From DATIYF01 sp035517775 (GTDB lineage Bacteria; Acidobacteriota; Terriglobia; Terriglobales; Acidobacteriaceae), in assembly GCA_035517775.1 (NCBI GenBank), contig DATIYF010000060.1, positions 1 to 51,865 of the forward strand: a DNA stretch of 51,865 nt, given 5' to 3'. Under the pieces are notes generated by a model. It searched no databases and was not told the origin of the DNA. It saw nothing but the letters and a program-made list of their open reading frames with translations. This document shows positions 6,048 to 14,519 of this stretch, piece by piece (positions within the stretch are counted from its first letter, which is position 1; every line of letters begins with the position of its first letter). The position numbers and the translations under genes are program-made.

Positions 6048-9000
6048 ATGAAGGACGACCGCCAACGCCGTCCCGAAAACGACTCACCTACCCTGGTTGA
6101 CGGAACGGCCGCACTTTCCAGCACAACCGGGGCCGCTACCCCGCCGCCCTCTGACTCTCCCACTCTTGTGGATGCAGGTTCCGACGCCACCATGATCGAA
6201 GGCGTGATGCCCGGTCCCGACTCTCCCACGGTCGTGGACCTGGGCCCCGACGCCCCCACCATGGTGGAAGGGGCAACTCCTCCGCGCGCGGCAAGCCAGG
6301 GATTTCTGCCTGATCAGCCGGTCTTCATGCCCGGGCGCATTCTGGCCCAGCGCTACCAGATCATCAAGGTGCTGGGCGAAGGCGGAATGGGTGCGGTGTA
6401 CAAAGCGCAGGACCGCGAGCTGAACCGGGTGGTTGCGCTCAAAGTGATTCGGCCCGAGTTGGCGCGCAATCCGGCGATTGTCGAACGCTTCAAGCAGGAA
6501 CTGCGGCTTTCGCACCAGGTCACGCACAAGAACGTGATCCGAATCTATGACCTGGGCGAGAGCAACGGGACCAAGTTCATCACCATGGAGTTCATCGAGG
6601 GTCAGGACTTGCGCTCCCTGATCTACGAGAAGAAGAAATTCCCAGCGGCGGAAGCCGTGGACGTGATGCAGCAGGTGTGCCGGGCGCTCGAAGCCGCGCA
6701 CAGCGTGGGCGTGATTCACCGAGACCTGAAGCCGCAGAACATTATCCGCGACAATGCCGGCCGGGTGGTGGTGATGGATTTCGGCCTGGCCCGGACCGTG
6801 GGCGGCGACGGCATGACCCAGACCGGGGCGCTGGTCGGCACTATGGAATATATGTCGCCGGAGCAGGCGCTGGGCAAGGAGCTCGACCAGCGCTCCGACC
6901 TGTTCGCTCTTGGCCTGATCTTTTATGAGCTGCTGACCGGCAAGATGCCCTTTCAGGCGGATAGCGCCATCGCCAGCCTGCTCAAGCGCACGCAGGAACG
7001 CGCGGTGCCGGTCTCCGATCACGATGCGGCCATTCCCGGCAATCTAAGCGGGATTGTGAGCAAGTGTCTGGAGCGCGACCCGGCCCAGCGCTATCAGAAT
7101 GCCGGAGAAATTCTGAACGATCTGGAAGCCTGGGAGGGCAAGCGCGCCGCCGCTACCCTGAAGTTCGAGCCCAGTGAAAAGCCGTGGGGCCGCGATCTTC
7201 CCTGGCCGTTGATCGGCGGCATCGCAGTGGCGCTGATACTCGGCGTGACCGGCTTTTTGTTCCGCCACCAGCTTTTCGCTCCCTCGCAGAAGATGGTCTC
7301 CTCAGGCCCGGCCATTTCTCTGGCCATCATGCCCTTCCACAATGCTTCCGGCGACCCCTCGCTGAACTGGCTGGGCGCCAATCTTTCTGACATGCTCAGC
7401 ACCGATGTGGGGCAGTCGGCGCAGATCCGCATGGTCTCTCCTGACCGCCTGCAGCAGGTTTTGCACGACTTGCGCATTTCGAGCGAGTCGCAGGTGGATG
7501 TGGCGACCATCCGGCGGCTGGCCGATTTCGCCAGCGCCGACACGGTTGTCTATGGTCAATACGAGCGCCTGGGCGAGCAGATTCAGATTGATGCCACAAT
7601 TCTGGACCTGCGCGCGGATACGAGCTCGAAGCTCACAACCAATATTGCCAGCGAAAAAGACCTGGTCAGCGGCCTGGATACGCTCGCCCGTGACCTGCGC
7701 CAGAAACTGGCGGCGACTCCCGCGATATTGAAAGAACTCGAGGCCCACGCCTTGCGCCCCTCAACCAATTCGGCCGAGGCTTTGCGTGACTATGACGATG
7801 GACTGCGGCTGGCGCGCACCGGCGACAATCTGGATGCGGAGAAGAAGTTTGAAGCCGCCACCACCGACGATCCTAATTTCGCGCTGGCATACTCCCGCCT
7901 GGCTTTGACCTATTCCAATCTTGGCTATGACGACCAGGCCGAACGCGCTTCCCGGCGCGCCGTGGAGCTCAGCGACAGTCTGCCCGTGCAGGAGAAGTAT
8001 TGGATCGAGGCGAACCATGCGCGTGTAATGAACAATACGCAGAAGGCGATCGCAGCCTATGAAAATCTGGCCAAGGTCAATCCCGGCGACATGGATGTAG
8101 AGTTCGCGCTGGCCGGCCTCTATGAGCAGGCGGGAAATTTTGATGCGGCACGGAAGGGCCTGGCTGACGTCGTCACTCATGACCCCAATAATGTGGACGC
8201 GCTGCTGGCCAGCGGCCGAGTCGAGATCAAGGCTGGCAACCCCCAGGCCGGCCTCGACTTTCTGACCCGCGCCCTGAATCTGGCCATCCAACTCGACAAT
8301 CAGGAAGAGAAAGCGGCGATACTGCAGGCTACGGGGATCGCCTACCGCATGCTGAGCAAACCTGAGGATGCTCTGCGCAATTACCAGGAGTCGCTGGCGA
8401 TCAAGCGGCAGATCGGCGACAAGCGCGGGGCTGGCTCCAGCCTGGAAGAGATGGCCTCGGTGCAAGAGACGCTGGGCCATCCCGATGAAGCCTTGGCCAG
8501 CTACAAGCAGGCGCTGGCCCTGCGCCGCGAAATCGGCGACAAGGTGGGCATCGGCAACACCCTCATTGACATGGGCTCGTTTTACAAGAACCGTGGCAAA
8601 GGCGAAGAGGCGCTTAAGGATTTCAATGATGCGCTGCAAGTGGAGCGGGATTTGGGCGACCAGGCGAACCAGGCGCTTTGCCTGAACACTATCGGCGGCG
8701 TGCATCTCGACCGTGGCGAGTATCAGGAGGGCTTGACCTATCTGCAGCAGGCCTACGACCTGCGGCAGAAGCTGAACATTCCGGGCGATCTCGCGGACAC
8801 GTTGCACGATCTGGCCGAGGCCAATACCAAGCTGGGGGAATATGACACCGCGCTTTCGCAGTACTTGAAGGCAATCGAAATCCGCCGCAGCGTGAATGAT
8901 GACCACGGCGTCGCCGTGGAATCGGAGAGTATGGGGGCGATCTTTTCCGCGCAGGGGCGCTACAGCGCGGCTCTCGGCGCTTTACAGGACGCGGTGAAGA

Positions 9001-9707
9001 TATTCCAGCAGCTCAAAGAGCGCACTTCGTTTACGGTGGAAGCCGAAGGCGGGCTGGGCGGGGTGCTGGCCGCGGCCGGCCGCGGCGATGAGGGCCAACA
9101 GAACGTGCAGGATGCGCTCAACATCGCCCACGAGATCAAGAGTGATTATGCCACTTCTCTTGCCTTGAACTGGATGGGCGACATCGCCTTCTACAGGGGC
9201 GACTACAAGGCGGCGCGCCAACAATATGACCGGGCCCTGCAAACCGCCTCGGCGGCATCGGACCGGGAGCGCATTCTGATCTCAAAGGCCAATCAGGCCA
9301 AAGTGGACGTAAAGCAAGGGCGGCCGCAGGCCATCGCCTCGCTCAAGAAGTTGGCCCAGGATTCAGACACGCTGGGACTGAAGGCGATTTCGGTGGAGTG
9401 TTCGGTCTATCTCGGCGAGGCGCTGGTCGCAAGAAAGGATGTCCGGGCAGCCCGGCCTGAACTGGAGCAAGCTCTGGCGCGGGCCGAAAAGCTGGGTCTG
9501 CGCACGCTTCAGGCAAAGGCGCAGTATTTCCTGGCTCTGTCTCTACAACAGCTGGGAGACGCCCGTGGAGCGACCGCGCACTATCGCGAGGTGGTGCGCA
9601 TTCTGGAGGGCATCAGCAAAGAGAATGGCTCGGCCCGCGTGCTTGAACGCGCCGATCTGCAGGATATCTACCGCGCTTCAATGAAGTCTTTCCAGGGAGT
9701 GAATTAG
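6048..9707 (+). CDS. Receptor-like Ser/Thr protein kinase with TolB-like domain and TPR repeats
   Basis: This 1219-residue protein has four parts. The N-terminal tail (1-90) carries five repeated TxxD/E sites (Thr15, 39, 48, 61, 71), mostly within DSPT-VD repeats. A Hanks-type kinase domain spans about 103-365, with GEGGMGAVY glycine loop, Lys132, HRD at 224-226 and DFG at 244-246, all intact. One transmembrane helix lies at about 388-406. The outer part has a TolB/FlgO-like domain (about 415-560) and then many TPRs (about 575-1200). The kinase is predicted cytoplasmic and the TPRs periplasmic. The TPRs would bind a protein or peptide signal. The tail repeats fit autophosphorylation sites read by FHA domains. 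Such architectures are common in Acidobacteriota. The ribosome site before the ATG is weak. Confidence 0.93.
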   Translation: MKDDRQRRPENDSPTLVDGTAALSSTTGAATPPPSDSPTLVDAGSDATMIEGVMPGPDSPTVVDLGPDAPTMVEGATPPRAASQGFLPDQPVFMPGRILAQRYQIIKVLGEGGMGAVYKAQDRELNRVVALKVIRPELARNPAIVERFKQELRLSHQVTHKNVIRIYDLGESNGTKFITMEFIEGQDLRSLIYEKKKFPAAEAVDVMQQVCRALEAAHSVGVIHRDLKPQNIIRDNAGRVVVMDFGLARTVGGDGMTQTGALVGTMEYMSPEQALGKELDQRSDLFALGLIFYELLTGKMPFQADSAIASLLKRTQERAVPVSDHDAAIPGNLSGIVSKCLERDPAQRYQNAGEILNDLEAWEGKRAAATLKFEPSEKPWGRDLPWPLIGGIAVALILGVTGFLFRHQLFAPSQKMVSSGPAISLAIMPFHNASGDPSLNWLGANLSDMLSTDVGQSAQIRMVSPDRLQQVLHDLRISSESQVDVATIRRLADFASADTVVYGQYERLGEQIQIDATILDLRADTSSKLTTNIASEKDLVSGLDTLARDLRQKLAATPAILKELEAHALRPSTNSAEALRDYDDGLRLARTGDNLDAEKKFEAATTDDPNFALAYSRLALTYSNLGYDDQAERASRRAVELSDSLPVQEKYWIEANHARVMNNTQKAIAAYENLAKVNPGDMDVEFALAGLYEQAGNFDAARKGLADVVTHDPNNVDALLASGRVEIKAGNPQAGLDFLTRALNLAIQLDNQEEKAAILQATGIAYRMLSKPEDALRNYQESLAIKRQIGDKRGAGSSLEEMASVQETLGHPDEALASYKQALALRREIGDKVGIGNTLIDMGSFYKNRGKGEEALKDFNDALQVERDLGDQANQALCLNTIGGVHLDRGEYQEGLTYLQQAYDLRQKLNIPGDLADTLHDLAEANTKLGEYDTALSQYLKAIEIRRSVNDDHGVAVESESMGAIFSAQGRYSAALGALQDAVKIFQQLKERTSFTVEAEGGLGGVLAAAGRGDEGQQNVQDALNIAHEIKSDYATSLALNWMGDIAFYRGDYKAARQQYDRALQTASAASDRERILISKANQAKVDVKQGRPQAIASLKKLAQDSDTLGLKAISVECSVYLGEALVARKDVRAARPELEQALARAEKLGLRTLQAKAQYFLALSLQQLGDARGATAHYREVVRILEGISKENGSARVLERADLQDIYRASMKSFQGVN

Positions 9708-9815
9708 AGCGGTGCTCGCGAGCGCGGCGAACTGCACCACAATTAAGATTCCGGCGGGGCAGCCCTGGCCTTCATCAGCACAGGGCCTTCCATCTCCGCC
9801 CGGAAACTCGAACCG

Positions 9816-12503
9816 CTAAGTCCCCTTGCCCGAAAGCGCGACTTTTTGCGTGCCGGTGCGCGCATTGTCAGTAATCGTCAAGCTCGAGGAGCGCGAGCCT
9901 TTAGACGACGGCGTGAACGTAAGACTCAGGCTGCAACTGTGGCCCGCATCCAGGGAGGCGCCGCAGGTGGAGGCCGAAATCGTGAAGTCGCCCAAGTTGC
10001 CGCCCGAAAGTCCGATGTTACTGATGCTTAGGGTGGTCGCGCCGGTGTTGCTCAAGACTACGCTCTTGGCTGGGCTGGGCGTGCCCTTCTTCTGGTTCCC
10101 GAAGTTGATGCTGCCCGTGCTCAGCGTGGCCTGGGGATTGATCACCGAGGCCGTAAGCGGAACGGTGTGAGGATTACCGGGCGCGTTGTCATTGATAGTC
10201 AAAATCGCGGTGCGGGGCGTGTACACCGGGCCCGCCACAAAACTGACCGTCATGGTGCAATGCTTGCCGGCGGCTAGGGATTTGGGACACAGGTTGACGG
10301 AAACAAACTCCTTGGAGTTCCCACCTTTCACAATCTGGATCAAGGGTGCCGTAATCGTCATGGCGGCATTGCCGACGTTGGTGATAGTCACCGTCTTGGT
10401 CGTAATAGAAAGCACGTAAACGGTGCCGAAATCGATGCTCGCGGGCACGATTTGCGCCACCGGGCTTGGGGTGACGGTGAGGCTTCCCGTGGCGCTGCTG
10501 GCCACGAACGGGACGTTACCGCCATAGCTGGCGCTCAAGGAATGGGGGCCCGCGCTCAGGCCAGGAACGCTGAATATGGTCGAGCCGTCGCTCAGAGTCT
10601 GTGCGCTCAGAGGTGTTCCATCCACCGTGAGCGTAACGCTACCTGTCACCGGACCTGACCCTACGTCGGGCGAGACCGACACGGTGATCTCGGCCGGAAC
10701 TCCGTAGGCGACCGCGGGAGCGATGATCGTAGTCGTCGTATTCACCGCGTTGACGGTCTCATAAAGAGCCACCAGACCGGAAAAGTTCTTGGTCTTGCCT
10801 GAGGTGGTGCCGTCAATTTTCTGGGGCTGCCAGCAGGGGACCGGGTCATCAGGAGCGTTACAAATATTTTGCACGTTGCCGGAGGTGACGAATCCGCCGG
10901 TGCCGCTGCCACTCTTGCTGGTCGGATAGGTAAAGCTATCCACGACGCTAGGGTCAGACACACTGGCGGTTACGTTTTCGGCATCAAGACTGGCGTTGGA
11001 GCTGTTGCGGATCGAGACTGATTCACCGTCCGAGACCGCGCATTCTCCGGTACAGGTCACGGTCGCAGTTGTTCCATCCGCGCCGATGGTGGCGATCGGG
11101 CTGTACAGCGGGTCGCCCTGAAGGAATCCAGGCGAAATAGGAGTGATCGAGCTATCGTAGGCCGTCTTGACGGCAATCGTCGGATCCGAAGTTGCCGGAC
11201 ATGGCACCTTGTTGGTCATTCGGTGCGCGACGCAATGCACCGAATAAATGATGCAGTTGCCGCCCGTGCCGTCGTAAACCTGGCAGACCGACCCTTGGAA
11301 GGGAGTCCCGATCATGAGGGTGGAGAAATCCATCGGACTGATGGTGTTGGCGTCCACGATCATATCGGGCGGAGAGGTCCCGGCGTCACCGCTGGGGTAG
11401 GTCACACCGTAGGTATGATCGCCGAAGGGGAACGAGGTCTGCTGCCCGGTATTGTCAATGGGCTGAACTTCGGTCGAGGTGCTGTGCGGGGTATAAGTCC
11501 AATCCAGAATCTGGTTGACCTCGGCCGACGCTCCTGTAGCCGCCGTGAAGCCCACATAGGCGCTATCCTGGCCGTCGGCACTGGTGATTAGGTTTAGCTT
11601 GGAGCCAATGTCGTAGGTCGCCGAAACAATGGGGGTGGCGACGGCGCCATCCGCGCAATTGTCGGCTGCTGTGCAGGGCGTGAAGGTGCCGGGTACGAAC
11701 GGAGGATCAACAAATACCTGTAACGAATGGTTCGGGTCACCGCTGTACTCAACCACCACCTGGTGAATATTTCCGTCCGCAATCGTAAAGGGCAGTGTGT
11801 TTTTGATAGCGATCGTGCAGCTGGTATTGTGGCTGACGGTGTTCTGAGCGGTGCCGCAGCTTTGGATCGCGATATGGTTGTTATTGGGGTCGTAGGAGTT
11901 CAAAAAGGTATCGAACTCTATGGCCAAGCTGTTATCCACGCCGCCATAGCCCATGCAGCCACCGTTTGAGCCGAGCACGGTAACGCCGCTGCCGCTTTCG
12001 CTGCAACCCGAGCCCGAGTCGGCTCCAGAGGCTCCCTGGGCGTTCTGGATCACGAACGCTATTCCGTCGGCTGTGCCCACGGAAGTGTTGGGATTCACTT
12101 CAAAGGCGAAATAGTTGGTGAACCCGTTCTTGATTTTTTGTGCCCGCGAGAACCAGACGCTCTCGCCGTTGCCCTGTCGCGATTGATTCATCAGAAGTTC
12201 GGAATGCTCGGAATCCTCGCTTGCCCCAGGGATCAGGTAGTCCGGATACGTGAACAAGGGAAATGTATTTTGCCCCGTGCCGTCATAGCCGGCCGTGACC
12301 TCCGCGTTCAGGCAGAGTAACGGGTTGTTCGCACTGTTGGGAAGGGTGCAAACGCCGGAAGCGTTCGGGTTCGTCTCAGTATTAACCCCGTTATCGAACG
12401 AGTAGTAGGTGACCTGCTGCGCGCTAGCCAGACTGGCGAACATCAATGCCGCCGGACCGATAAGTGCCAGGAGCGAAATACAGTTCCGTTTGCGGCAATC
12501 CAT
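9816..12503 (-). CDS. Secreted L-type lectin / choice-of-anchor D (ASH) domain protein
   Basis: The 895-residue protein begins with a Sec signal peptide cleaved after ASA (about residue 28). A legume/L-type-lectin-like domain follows (about 30-345); the segment LAIEFDTFLNSYDPNNNH is typical of the metal- and sugar-binding strand. After a linker comes an Ig-like domain (about 595-690) and two ASPM-SPD2-Hydin type domains with IDFGTV and INFGNQ starts (about 695-790 and 795-895). The protein is expected to be exported and to bind carbohydrate, with the repeats acting as stalks. No membrane anchor, sorting signal or lipobox is seen. An AAAGGA site lies 5 bases before the ATG. It stands alone, convergent with the kinase gene, with no visible operon partner. 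Confidence 0.85.
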   Translation of the reverse strand: MDCRKRNCISLLALIGPAALMFASLASAQQVTYYSFDNGVNTETNPNASGVCTLPNSANNPLLCLNAEVTAGYDGTGQNTFPLFTYPDYLIPGASEDSEHSELLMNQSRQGNGESVWFSRAQKIKNGFTNYFAFEVNPNTSVGTADGIAFVIQNAQGASGADSGSGCSESGSGVTVLGSNGGCMGYGGVDNSLAIEFDTFLNSYDPNNNHIAIQSCGTAQNTVSHNTSCTIAIKNTLPFTIADGNIHQVVVEYSGDPNHSLQVFVDPPFVPGTFTPCTAADNCADGAVATPIVSATYDIGSKLNLITSADGQDSAYVGFTAATGASAEVNQILDWTYTPHSTSTEVQPIDNTGQQTSFPFGDHTYGVTYPSGDAGTSPPDMIVDANTISPMDFSTLMIGTPFQGSVCQVYDGTGGNCIIYSVHCVAHRMTNKVPCPATSDPTIAVKTAYDSSITPISPGFLQGDPLYSPIATIGADGTTATVTCTGECAVSDGESVSIRNSSNASLDAENVTASVSDPSVVDSFTYPTSKSGSGTGGFVTSGNVQNICNAPDDPVPCWQPQKIDGTTSGKTKNFSGLVALYETVNAVNTTTTIIAPAVAYGVPAEITVSVSPDVGSGPVTGSVTLTVDGTPLSAQTLSDGSTIFSVPGLSAGPHSLSASYGGNVPFVASSATGSLTVTPSPVAQIVPASIDFGTVYVLSITTKTVTITNVGNAAMTITAPLIQIVKGGNSKEFVSVNLCPKSLAAGKHCTMTVSFVAGPVYTPRTAILTINDNAPGNPHTVPLTASVINPQATLSTGSINFGNQKKGTPSPAKSVVLSNTGATTLSISNIGLSGGNLGDFTISASTCGASLDAGHSCSLSLTFTPSSKGSRSSSLTITDNARTGTQKVALSGKGT

Positions 12504-12547
12504 AAAATCCTTTCGGACCAGCGGATGAGTAGCGAAAACGAAGCGAA

Positions 12548-12553
12548 ATTATA
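12548..12553 (-). promoter_or_regulatory. -10 box of the lectin/ASH gene
   Basis: The minus strand reads TATAAT exactly, about 45 bases before the ATG at 12503. No strong -35 hexamer is seen at the usual spacing. Confidence 0.45.
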
Positions 12554-12961
12554 GTTGTGAGATTCGAAGCCAGGCGAGTTTGACCACGCGAAGCCGCTGG
12601 ATCAAGTGCCCAAAACCTGCCCACCGACTTTAACCGCATGAGAGGTCAGTGCCCGGCCCTTCCCCTGAGTGCCCGACAGCATGGAACGCCATACTGCGCG
12701 GCCCATTTCACGGCGCAGAGGACTCTAAATGCCCTCAGCGGTCGAGTCAAGAAATTTTGCTGTGGGCTGCCATTCCACGGCGGCAACTATGCAGAAAGGT
12801 GCACGCTCCGATCTGACGAGCTGTGATCTCAGGTCGGGGCGAGGAGCTATTGGGCCAGGATCGCGGATCCCGGCCTGTTCTCCAAAAGGGAACCCGCCGG
12901 TGGCCGCCGCATTCCGGGCTTGTTCGGCCCATTTTCGCCCTGCTCATGGCTTGCTTTTTCC
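12554..12961. other. Intergenic region without recognised genes
   Basis: Short open frames on both strands lack ribosome sites and family resemblance. I see no terminator, repeat array or RNA gene. The region separates two divergently transcribed genes. Confidence 0.4.
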
Positions 12962-12990
12962 TTGACAAATTTCGCCGCCGGGTAGAGATT
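12962..12990 (+). promoter_or_regulatory. Possible promoter of the STAS/glycine-zipper gene
   Basis: A perfect TTGACA at 12962-12967 lies about 115 bases before the start. The matching -10 (TAGAGA at 15 bases or GAGATT at 17) is poor. Confidence 0.3.
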
Positions 12991-13071
12991 CTGCGGCAGA
13001 GATGTGACCGCCTTTTAACGCCCACTGCCCAGGCAAAAACAGCGGTGGCAGGGCCCTGAATACGAAAGCCT

Positions 13072-13077
13072 AGGAGG
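13072..13077 (+). promoter_or_regulatory. Ribosome binding site that decides a GTG start
   Basis: A perfect AGGAGG lies 4 bases before the in-frame GTG at 13082 and only 2 bases before an out-of-frame ATG at 13080. Homology supports the GTG frame. Confidence 0.7.
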
Positions 13078-13081
13078 CTAT

Positions 13082-13951
13082 GTGGAGACTGCCATTGGAG
13101 TGTTTTCCTCACGCGATCACGCAGAAGAAGCGGTGCGGGAGCTGCGGGAGCAGGGCGTACCGGAACAGTCCCTTGTATTCCTGAGCCGGTCCGAGAGTGA
13201 AGCCAGGAATGTCGGAAAAGTCATAGGAGCCACGGTGGGAGGTTTTGTCGGAGGCGCAGCGGGCTTGTCCGCCGGGGTAGTGGCTGCTGCCACCCTGCTG
13301 CTGCCGGGGGTTGGGCCGGTCTTTGCGCTTGGTTTCGGAGCAGCCGCACTCCTCGGCCTTGCGGGCGCCGGCGCCGGCGCTACTGCTGCACGCGCCATCC
13401 ACGAGAAGGGCTTGGAAGCAACTCCCGATGAGAAATGCTCCGAGGACGTGCTCTTCTTCCGCGAGGTTCTGAAGGAGGGCCGGTCGCTCATTGTGATTCG
13501 AACCGAATCCCAGGAAGTGGCCGCGAAAGCCTGCGAGATTCTCGACCGGCTGGGGATGGGCATACAGGGCAAGACCCCGGTCAAGATGACTACCGGCACG
13601 CGACAGCTCGGTGACGTCATTGTACTGATCGTCAGCGGAAGGATCACCCTTGGCGAGGGCAATCTGATGCTGCGCGAAATCGTCCGCGACCTGGCCGACA
13701 AGGGTAACAAGAAAATTGTGCTTAACCTGGCCGAGGTCAACTACGTGGACAGCTCCGGCTTGGGCGAACTGGTGAAGACCCATGCCACCCTGCGGAGCAA
13801 GGGCGGGATGCTGAAGCTCTCAAACCTGAGCGAGAGAGTGCAGAATTTGCTGGAAATGACGCGCCTGAGCGCCGTCTTCGACATTCACAAGGATGAGGAC
13901 AGCGCGATTAAGTCCTTCGAGCAGAAAGCTGCGGTCAAAGCTGTGGCCTGA
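13082..13951 (+). CDS. STAS-domain anti-sigma factor antagonist fused to a glycine-rich stress-protein-like module
   Basis: The 289-residue protein has two parts. Residues 1-165 begin with a general-stress-protein-like fold (AIGVFSSRDHAEEAVRELRE), interrupted by a Gly/Ala-rich hydrophobic stretch (about 47-100) resembling a glycine zipper that could insert in or lie on a membrane. Residues about 172-280 form a STAS domain with the phospho-acceptor site VDSSGLG (Ser224/Ser225). STAS proteins bind anti-sigma kinases when unphosphorylated and release a sigma factor, so this is probably a partner-switching regulator that senses envelope or stress state; the fusion role is inferred. The GTG start is set by the AGGAGG site. 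A second STAS gene lies convergent just downstream. Confidence 0.85.
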   Translation: METAIGVFSSRDHAEEAVRELREQGVPEQSLVFLSRSESEARNVGKVIGATVGGFVGGAAGLSAGVVAAATLLLPGVGPVFALGFGAAALLGLAGAGAGATAARAIHEKGLEATPDEKCSEDVLFFREVLKEGRSLIVIRTESQEVAAKACEILDRLGMGIQGKTPVKMTTGTRQLGDVIVLIVSGRITLGEGNLMLREIVRDLADKGNKKIVLNLAEVNYVDSSGLGELVKTHATLRSKGGMLKLSNLSERVQNLLEMTRLSAVFDIHKDEDSAIKSFEQKAAVKAVA

Positions 13952-14065
13952 TGCGCCTCAAACTCTGACTTAACATACCGGTTCGCGAGCGCCAAGCCAC
14001 TCACGCCTGGGGCCCTGACCAGCGGGCCTCGCTACCACTTAGGAATGGGCTCTGCGGGTTTTCGC

Positions 14066-14389
14066 TCACGCGTCCTTGAACTTGAAGAACTGCTCAACGT
14101 GGGTGACCTGCAGCGCCTGGCGCACGCGCTGGTTCACGCCCTTCAGCATCAGGCTGCGGCCATTCTCCTTTTGCCGGCTCACATTCGCCCCCACCAGCGC
14201 CCCAATGCCGGCGGAATCAATATAGGGAACATCGGTGAAATCAATGACCAGCGAGGAGGAGGTGTCGGTGCGCACCTTGGTCTGGAAGTCGAAAAGGTTG
14301 GAAATGAGCAAGGGGCCCTTTAGCCGGAGAATGCGTACGCCGTCCTGAGACCCGGAAACGTCTTCTATCGTCAGCGCCTCTGGTTTCAT
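14066..14389 (-). CDS. STAS-domain anti-sigma factor antagonist
   Basis: This 107-residue protein is essentially a single STAS domain. It has the conserved strand LRLKGPLL, a central VIDFTDVPYIDSAGIGAL with the likely phosphorylated Ser59, and a C-terminal helix. It resembles SpoIIAA/RsbV-type antagonists that bind a switch kinase and free a sigma factor or another output protein. The ATG at 14389 was preferred to the TTG two codons upstream. No cognate kinase or phosphatase gene is visible nearby. It converges on the larger STAS protein, hinting at a local partner-switching pair, which is inferred. Confidence 0.88.
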   Translation of the reverse strand: MKPEALTIEDVSGSQDGVRILRLKGPLLISNLFDFQTKVRTDTSSSLVIDFTDVPYIDSAGIGALVGANVSRQKENGRSLMLKGVNQRVRQALQVTHVEQFFKFKDA

Positions 14390-14426
14390 GAGCAAGTTAT
14401 ACTAGCCTGCCCGCCCTTACCGATTG

Positions 14427-14441
14427 TTAACGTAGTGTTAA
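14427..14441. promoter_or_regulatory. Small palindrome, possible operator for the hexuronate operon
   Basis: TTAAC and GTTAA are perfect inverted arms separated by 5 bases. The palindrome sits in the 130-base divergent gap between the STAS gene and uxaC, about 80 bases before the uxaC ATG. It could be a repressor site, but no regulator gene is adjacent. Confidence 0.28.
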
Positions 14442-14519
14442 TTTCTGAGTCTGGGCCAGGCTCCGGGACTGAGTCGCAATCCGGGCGCTGCGAACAACAA
14501 CCGTTCTAGAGTCGAAGCT

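Noticed and set aside
7761..8906. 381-codon minus-strand open frame under the TPR part of the kinase
   Set aside because: It mirrors the repeat periodicity of the TPR coding strand and has no family resemblance or ribosome site.
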